The translations under genes and the position numbers were made by a program. Positions 60,194 through 64,000 of a stretch of 64,000 nucleotides of DNA are shown in pieces. The DNA is from Lachnoclostridium sp. An76 (GTDB lineage Bacteria; Bacillota; Clostridia; Lachnospirales; Lachnospiraceae). How positions within the stretch are numbered: the stretch's first letter is position 1; each line of letters opens with the position of its first letter. Where the stretch lies: the NCBI RefSeq assembly GCF_002161355.1, contig NZ_NFHL01000005.1, forward strand, positions 62,001-126,000. Reading direction: 5' to 3'. The notes under the pieces were generated by a model, which did not search any database, was not told the origin of the DNA, and was given only the letters and a program-made list of their open reading frames with translations.

Positions 60194-61138
60194 ATGAAAA
60201 AAAGAGTTGTCGTAGCCCTGGGACACCGGGCTCTCGGGACCACGCTCCCGGAACAGAAGATTGCTGTAAAGCACAGCGCAAAATGCATCGCAGACCTTAT
60301 CGAAGAAGGATATCAGGTCGCGATCACACACAGCAATGCACCGCAGGTGGGGATGATCCACACTGCCATGAACGAATTTGCAAAGGCGCATCCCGAATAC
60401 ACGCCCGCGCCAATGTCCGTCTGCTCTGCAATGAGCCAGGGTTATATCGGTTATGACCTGCAGAACGGCATACGTGAGGAACTTTTGAACAGAGGGATCT
60501 ACCGCACTGTCAGCACGATACTGACCCAGGTGATCGTGGATCCCTATGATGAGGCATTTTATACGCCGACCAAAGTGCTGGGGAGATATATGAACGCACA
60601 GGAGGCGAATGAAGAGCGTAAGAAAGGGAACTACGTGATCGAGGAGGCGGGCAAAGGGTTCCGCCGCGTTGTATCCGCTCCTAACCCGGTGAAGATCGTA
60701 GAGCTTGACGCTGTCAATGCCCTTCTCGATGCCGATCAGATCGTGGTTGCTGCCGGCGGCGGAGGCATCCCTGTCATGGAGCAGGACAATCACCTCAAAG
60801 GCGCCAGCGCGGTCATTGAAAAAGACCTGGCAGCCGGGAAACTGGCGGAGGGCATCAACGCGGATATGCTCATCATCCTGACAAACGTGGAAAAAGTATG
60901 CATCAACCTCGGACAGGACAATGAGCAGCCTCTGGATGAACTCACTACAGACCAGGCCAGGGCATATATGGAAGAAGGACATTTCGGTATCTACAATATG
61001 CTCCCGAAGTTCCGCGCTGCCGTAGAATTCGTCGACGGCAGGGAAGGCCGCTGCGCTTATATCACTGCATTCGACAAAGTGAAAGATGCGCTGAAGGGAA
61101 AGACCGGCACAGTGATCCGATCAAATCTCCAAAAATAA
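60194..61138 (+). CDS. arcC: Carbamate kinase (variant glycine loop)
   Basis: Interconverts carbamoyl phosphate plus ADP and ATP plus carbamate/ammonia. The 314 residues follow the amino-acid-kinase fold: QVAITHSNAPQVGMIHTAM, VVSAPNPVKIVELDAVNALLDADQIVVAAGGGGIPV, GASAVIEKDLAAGKLAEGINADMLIILTNVEKV. The N-terminal loop reads VVVALGHRALGTTLPEQ where the classic enzyme has ALGGNAL; I have seen this variant in clostridia. The start at 60194 has GGAG 6 nt upstream (60182 is an alternative). No arcA or arcB is adjacent. A role in purine/ureide catabolism linked to the selenium cluster is a guess. Confidence 0.87.
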   Translation: MKKRVVVALGHRALGTTLPEQKIAVKHSAKCIADLIEEGYQVAITHSNAPQVGMIHTAMNEFAKAHPEYTPAPMSVCSAMSQGYIGYDLQNGIREELLNRGIYRTVSTILTQVIVDPYDEAFYTPTKVLGRYMNAQEANEERKKGNYVIEEAGKGFRRVVSAPNPVKIVELDAVNALLDADQIVVAAGGGGIPVMEQDNHLKGASAVIEKDLAAGKLAEGINADMLIILTNVEKVCINLGQDNEQPLDELTTDQARAYMEEGHFGIYNMLPKFRAAVEFVDGREGRCAYITAFDKVKDALKGKTGTVIRSNLQK

Positions 61139-61148
61139 AACTTTTACA

Positions 61149-61173
61149 GAAAACCGGGAAATGCCCGGTTTTC
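61149..61173 (+). terminator. Terminator after carbamate kinase
   Basis: AAAACCGGG / CCCGGTTTT stem with a short AAATG loop followed by CTTTG, 10 bp past the stop codon. Confidence 0.75.
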
Positions 61174-61282
61174 TTTGTGCAATTTTTTAATTGATTTTTA
61201 TGTATTCTTGATGTAATATATGCATATACTTAATATAGTTTTTAAAACCACCTGTTGCTATTACATCATGGAGGTGCATATC

Positions 61283-61942
61283 ATGGAACATAAAAGACAT
61301 ATCAAAGAACCCGGCAGCGCGATCACACATTTTATCGGCATGCTGATGGCGATCTTCGCCGCGGTGCCGCTGCTGATAAAAGCGGCGCATGAACCCAGCA
61401 GGATCTACATCATCTCGCTGGCCATCTATGCGGCAAGCCTCATTTTATTATACGCAGCAAGTACGACTTATCATACATTTGATATCTCTGCGAAAGTAAA
61501 CACTATCCTGAAAAAGATCGACCATATGATGATCTCCGTGCTCATCGCCGGCAGCTATACCCCTGTCTGCCTCATCGTCCTGAAAGGAAAGACCGGGATC
61601 ATCCTCCTGTCCATTGTGTGGGCGATCGCGATCGCAGGCATCCTGATCAAGGCATTCTGGGTCTACTGTCCGAAATGGGTATCCTCTGTACTTTATATCG
61701 GGATGGGCTGGACCTGCGTACTGGCTTTCACGCAGATACTCAACAACATGTCCCCTGCAGCGTTCGGCTGGCTCCTGGCCGGCGGCATCATCTACACTGT
61801 GGGCGGCGTGATCTATGCGCTGAAGCTGCCGCTCTTTAACAATAAACACAAAAATTTCGGGAGCCACGAGATCTTCCACTTGTTCGTCATGGGCGGAAGC
61901 GCATGCCACTTTATCGTTATGTATGCATTTCTTCTCCCATGA
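61283..61942 (+). CDS. Hemolysin III family membrane protein (YqfA/PAQR-like)
   Basis: A 219-residue, seven-helix membrane protein. The PAQR/HlyIII signature residues are present: SAITHFIGMLMAIFAAVPLL at helix 1, STTYHTFDIS, and the C-terminal HEIFHLFVMGGSACHFIVMY with metal-ligand histidines. The family has hydrolase-type metal sites; true haemolysis is not established for most members. The start at 61283 follows GGAGGTGCATATC. It is a single gene between two terminators. Confidence 0.9.
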   Translation: MEHKRHIKEPGSAITHFIGMLMAIFAAVPLLIKAAHEPSRIYIISLAIYAASLILLYAASTTYHTFDISAKVNTILKKIDHMMISVLIAGSYTPVCLIVLKGKTGIILLSIVWAIAIAGILIKAFWVYCPKWVSSVLYIGMGWTCVLAFTQILNNMSPAAFGWLLAGGIIYTVGGVIYALKLPLFNNKHKNFGSHEIFHLFVMGGSACHFIVMYAFLLP

Positions 61943-61976
61943 TCCCCTTCACTCATGATAAATAACAGCGGATAAG

Positions 61977-62012
61977 AAATCCCGGCTGCGAAGCACCTGC
62001 AGCCGGGATTTT
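61977..62012 (+). terminator. Terminator after the hemolysin III gene
   Basis: AAATCCCGGCTGC (61977-61989) / GCAGCCGGGATTT (61999-62011) with a TTTTTTTAT tail. As arms are nearly perfect it can also stop the convergent flavodoxin transcript. Confidence 0.85.
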
Positions 62013-62072
62013 TTTATCCGCCTTATTCTGAGCATACATTTATTTTTATCATACATTTTAGAAGAAGGATGC

Positions 62073-62603
62073 TTACAGCGCAGACAGTATGCTCCTGAGC
62101 TTTTCCAGATCAGCGCTGTCCGGGTGCGAAAGGGCCCGGTCGAAATTATCGATCATCGCCTTCATCCTCTTATCTTCCGGATCCTGCTCCAGCATCGCCT
62201 CATACCTCTTTCTCACAGTCATCGGCATCTTCCCCTGGCACATGTATCTCCCTGCCACTGTATTGTCTGATGGCAGATGTGACACTACTCTCTCCAGGAT
62301 CCGGCTGAAATACTCCTCTGAGCCCCCGAAGCCAGCTGTGCCGAACAGGAAGACTCTGCTGCTGTGGAGGGATTCCAGAAATCCCGCCAATTTTGCTCCG
62401 CTGTCCCCTTTATCTGTCCAGAATCCTGCAAAGATCATCTCTGCCTCTGACAGCTTTTCCATAAATCCTTCATCCGGGACAGGCTCCCCGAAATACAGAC
62501 ATTCCTCTGTACTTCCATTCTGCCCGTCCATGCAGCTTTTTATCTCCTCTGCCAGTATCTTCGTATTTCCCGTAGGACTGTCATAGACCACTGCGTATTT
62601 CAT
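62073..62603 (-). CDS. Flavodoxin family protein
   Basis: A 176-residue FMN-binding electron carrier. The phosphate loop is DSPTGNTKILAEEI (residues about 8-21), and FAGFWTDKGDSGAKL and FGTAGFGGSEEYFSRIL form the flavin site typical of clostridial flavodoxin-like proteins. The start at 62603 follows AAGGAAATGACAGGT; the in-frame ATG at 62612 is too close to the Shine-Dalgarno. It probably is cotranscribed with the Nudix gene upstream, 95 bp away. Redox partner unknown. Confidence 0.87.
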   Translation of the reverse strand: MKYAVVYDSPTGNTKILAEEIKSCMDGQNGSTEECLYFGEPVPDEGFMEKLSEAEMIFAGFWTDKGDSGAKLAGFLESLHSSRVFLFGTAGFGGSEEYFSRILERVVSHLPSDNTVAGRYMCQGKMPMTVRKRYEAMLEQDPEDKRMKAMIDNFDRALSHPDSADLEKLRSILSAL

Positions 62604-62697
62604 ACCTGTCATTTCCTTTCTGTCTGCTTGTCTTCTCTGCCCATCTTCTCTGTTTTTCTTATTCTGTTTCCCGTCCGGCCACCCGCACCACAGCTGC

Positions 62698-63174
62698 TCA
62701 AAGCTCCAGGGGCACGCCGTCAAGTGCCGCATACTGAAGGACATCCTCAGTATCATACACGAGCTTCAATGAGAAAAATTCTCTTCCCTCGTCGAGAAGC
62801 CTGAAAAAGATTTTATCCCCCTCCCATAATTCAAGGGAGAAGATCCTGTCCTTATCTACCCATTCCAGTTCCCCTTCATCGCATGGTATGGGAGTGCCCG
62901 TGAATCCGTCCGCCGTGTACAGCGACATATACTCTACTATGTCCTCACCGTATACGAATGTCACGATCCCACGATATTTCCAGGAAGTCAGCGTGTATCC
63001 CGTCTCCTCCCTGACCTCCCGCAGGAGACATTCTTCCGGGCTTTCCCCGTGTTCGAAATGCCCTCCCACGCCGATCCATTTATCCCTGTTCACATCGTTT
63101 TCCTTCACAGTCCGGTGCAGCATCAGATACTGCCCATCCCTTTCTATATAGCACAGTGTGCTCAGTTTTTCCAT
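62698..63174 (-). CDS. Nudix hydrolase (8-oxo-dGTP diphosphatase-like)
   Basis: A 158-residue Nudix protein. The box GHFEHGESPEECLLREVREETGYTL fits GX5EX7REUXEEXGU (residues about 38-62), within a MutT/YtkD-type context starting STLCYIERDGQYLMLHRTVKENDVN. Such members hydrolyse oxidised or canonical nucleotides; the substrate is not predictable here. The start at 63174 follows AAGGAGG with a 9-nt spacer. Confidence 0.9.
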   Translation of the reverse strand: MEKLSTLCYIERDGQYLMLHRTVKENDVNRDKWIGVGGHFEHGESPEECLLREVREETGYTLTSWKYRGIVTFVYGEDIVEYMSLYTADGFTGTPIPCDEGELEWVDKDRIFSLELWEGDKIFFRLLDEGREFFSLKLVYDTEDVLQYAALDGVPLEL

Positions 63175-63259
63175 ATCCTGCTGCCTCCTTCTGCTGCCCC
63201 ATCCTGCGACTGTCCTGCTGTATTTCTGTCTCCTGTTTCTTTCTGCATTATCTCCACTT

Positions 63260-64000
63260 CTATCCCGCTGCCTGGCTCCACTGACTCTCGTACAGATGCT
63301 TATAAAAACCACCTTCTGCAAGCAGGCTCTCGTGGTCTCCCTGCTCGATGACCTGCCCGTCTTTCATCACAAGGATCACATCCGCCTCCCGGATCGTGGA
63401 CAGCCTGTGCGCTACGATAAATGTGGTCCTTCCTTCCATCAGCTCTGCGAACGCTGCCTGGATCTTAAGCTCTGTCCTTGTATCGATGGATGAGGTCGCT
63501 TCGTCCAGTATCAGCATAGGCGGCCGGCACAGCATGACTCTCGCGATGCAGAGCAGCTGCTTCTGTCCCTGGGACAGCCCGCCCCCGTCCTCTGTGATCC
63601 ACGTATCATAGCCCTTTGGCAGCCTTCTGATAAAGCTGTGGATATGGGAAGCCTTTGCCGCTGCGATGACCTCTTCCTCAGTGGCGTCCGGCCGGCCCAT
63701 GGTGATATTATCCCGGATCGTCCCAGTCTTAAGCCATGTATCCTGGAGTACCATGCCGTACCCTGCCCGCAGGCTCCGGCGTGTCAGGTCCCGGATATCG
63801 ATCCCCTCCACCTTAATGCTCCCCGTGTCTACATCATAAAATCTCATGAGCAGATTGATCAGTGTCGTCTTCCCGCAGCCTGTCGGTCCCACGATGGCGA
63901 TCCTCTGCCCCGGCTTCACTTCCAGATTAAAATCCCGGATCAGCCTCTGCTCCGATACATAGGAAAATGACACATCCTGTACCTTTACATTTCCCCGGAC
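63260..64000 (-). CDS. ABC exporter subunit, C-terminal ATPase part (5' end outside window)
   Basis: The nucleotide-binding domain of an MsbA/MDR-type exporter, running off the right edge. The visible frame begins in VRGNVKVQDVSFSYV, then Walker A GPTGCGKTT, the Q-loop VLQDTWLKTGTIRDNI, the signature LSQGQKQLLCIARV, Walker B MLILDEATSSID and H-loop VAHRLSTI. It ends QWSQAAG at 63260. The open frame has no break at the window edge, so the transmembrane domain is expected beyond 64000. Substrate unknown; in this family the partner is often a second half-transporter next door. Confidence 0.92.
   Translation of the reverse strand, partial: VRGNVKVQDVSFSYVSEQRLIRDFNLEVKPGQRIAIVGPTGCGKTTLINLLMRFYDVDTGSIKVEGIDIRDLTRRSLRAGYGMVLQDTWLKTGTIRDNITMGRPDATEEEVIAAAKASHIHSFIRRLPKGYDTWITEDGGGLSQGQKQLLCIARVMLCRPPMLILDEATSSIDTRTELKIQAAFAELMEGRTTFIVAHRLSTIREADVILVMKDGQVIEQGDHESLLAEGGFYKHLYESQWSQAAG

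Overview
This window looks like the chromosome of a strictly anaerobic gut Firmicute, most likely a Lachnospiraceae / Clostridium cluster XIVa member. The pointers are a TM1266-HydE-HydG [FeFe]-hydrogenase maturation operon, a single-scaffold SUF system, a YlmC/YmxH sporulation protein, rubrerythrin, a YedE/YedF/SelD selenium cluster, carbamate kinase, and moderately GC-rich chromosomal genes set against AT-rich resistance cargo. Species cannot be fixed from the sequence alone.

Layout. (1) 1 to about 8585: most of an integrative mobilizable element (IME1; its left end is outside the window). It has a large serine recombinase, a TnpW-like protein, a MobV relaxase, a RepA_N replication protein and a Cys-rich VLP protein. 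An accessory block follows on the plus strand: GNAT acetyltransferase, XRE regulator, 3-methyladenine glycosylase, P-loop kinase and ANT(6) streptomycin adenylyltransferase. IME1 ends inside a chromosomal XRE gene, which it truncates. (2) 8.6-38.4 kb: chromosome. Here lie an Rpn nuclease, a P-loop kinase, YbaK, GlpK, SmsC/SmsB, LysR with YeiH, a sugar kinase, two COG0523 GTPases, ExoA, TruA, NrdR, YlmC, a two-component/ABC operon, the hydrogenase maturation operon behind a leader attenuator, a DnaJ protein, a GldA/F/G plus DUF4340 ABC operon, and the first part of a selenium cluster. (3) About 38.4-49.5 kb: a second, complete-looking IME (IME2). It carries a serine recombinase, TnpW, DnaC-like ATPase, RepA, Cys-rich VLP, relaxase, MobC, HTH and sigma factor, with a methyltransferase and tet(W) as cargo. 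IME2 sits inside the selenium cluster, between the cysteine desulfurase gene and yedE. (4) 49.5-64 kb: the rest of the selenium cluster (csd, lysR, selD, yedF), an IS110 and an ISLre2 element around rubrerythrin, tRNA-Leu, a DUF975/CmpB membrane protein, carbamate kinase, a hemolysin-III protein, a flavodoxin, a Nudix hydrolase and a partial ABC exporter.

Most notable signals. A near-identical 137-bp hairpin spacer lies ahead of cargo genes in IME1 (two copies) and, in diverged form, at the cargo boundary of IME2. This suggests a cassette-like route of cargo exchange. A terminator/antiterminator leader precedes the hydrogenase maturation operon and does not match a riboswitch class I could name. 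A 955-bp palindrome-mosaic element and a 99-bp short form share terminal inverted repeats. A 36-bp sigma-A promoter cassette is duplicated around a small kinase gene. Two consensus DnaA boxes flank an AT-rich palindrome in front of yeiH. IME2 splits a selenium operon.

Functional picture. The two IMEs encode mobilization but no conjugation pore, so they would need a helper element. Together they confer predicted tetracycline and streptomycin resistance. The chromosomal core serves anaerobic redox metabolism (H2, Fe-S, Se), oxidative defence (rubrerythrin), and DNA/RNA maintenance.
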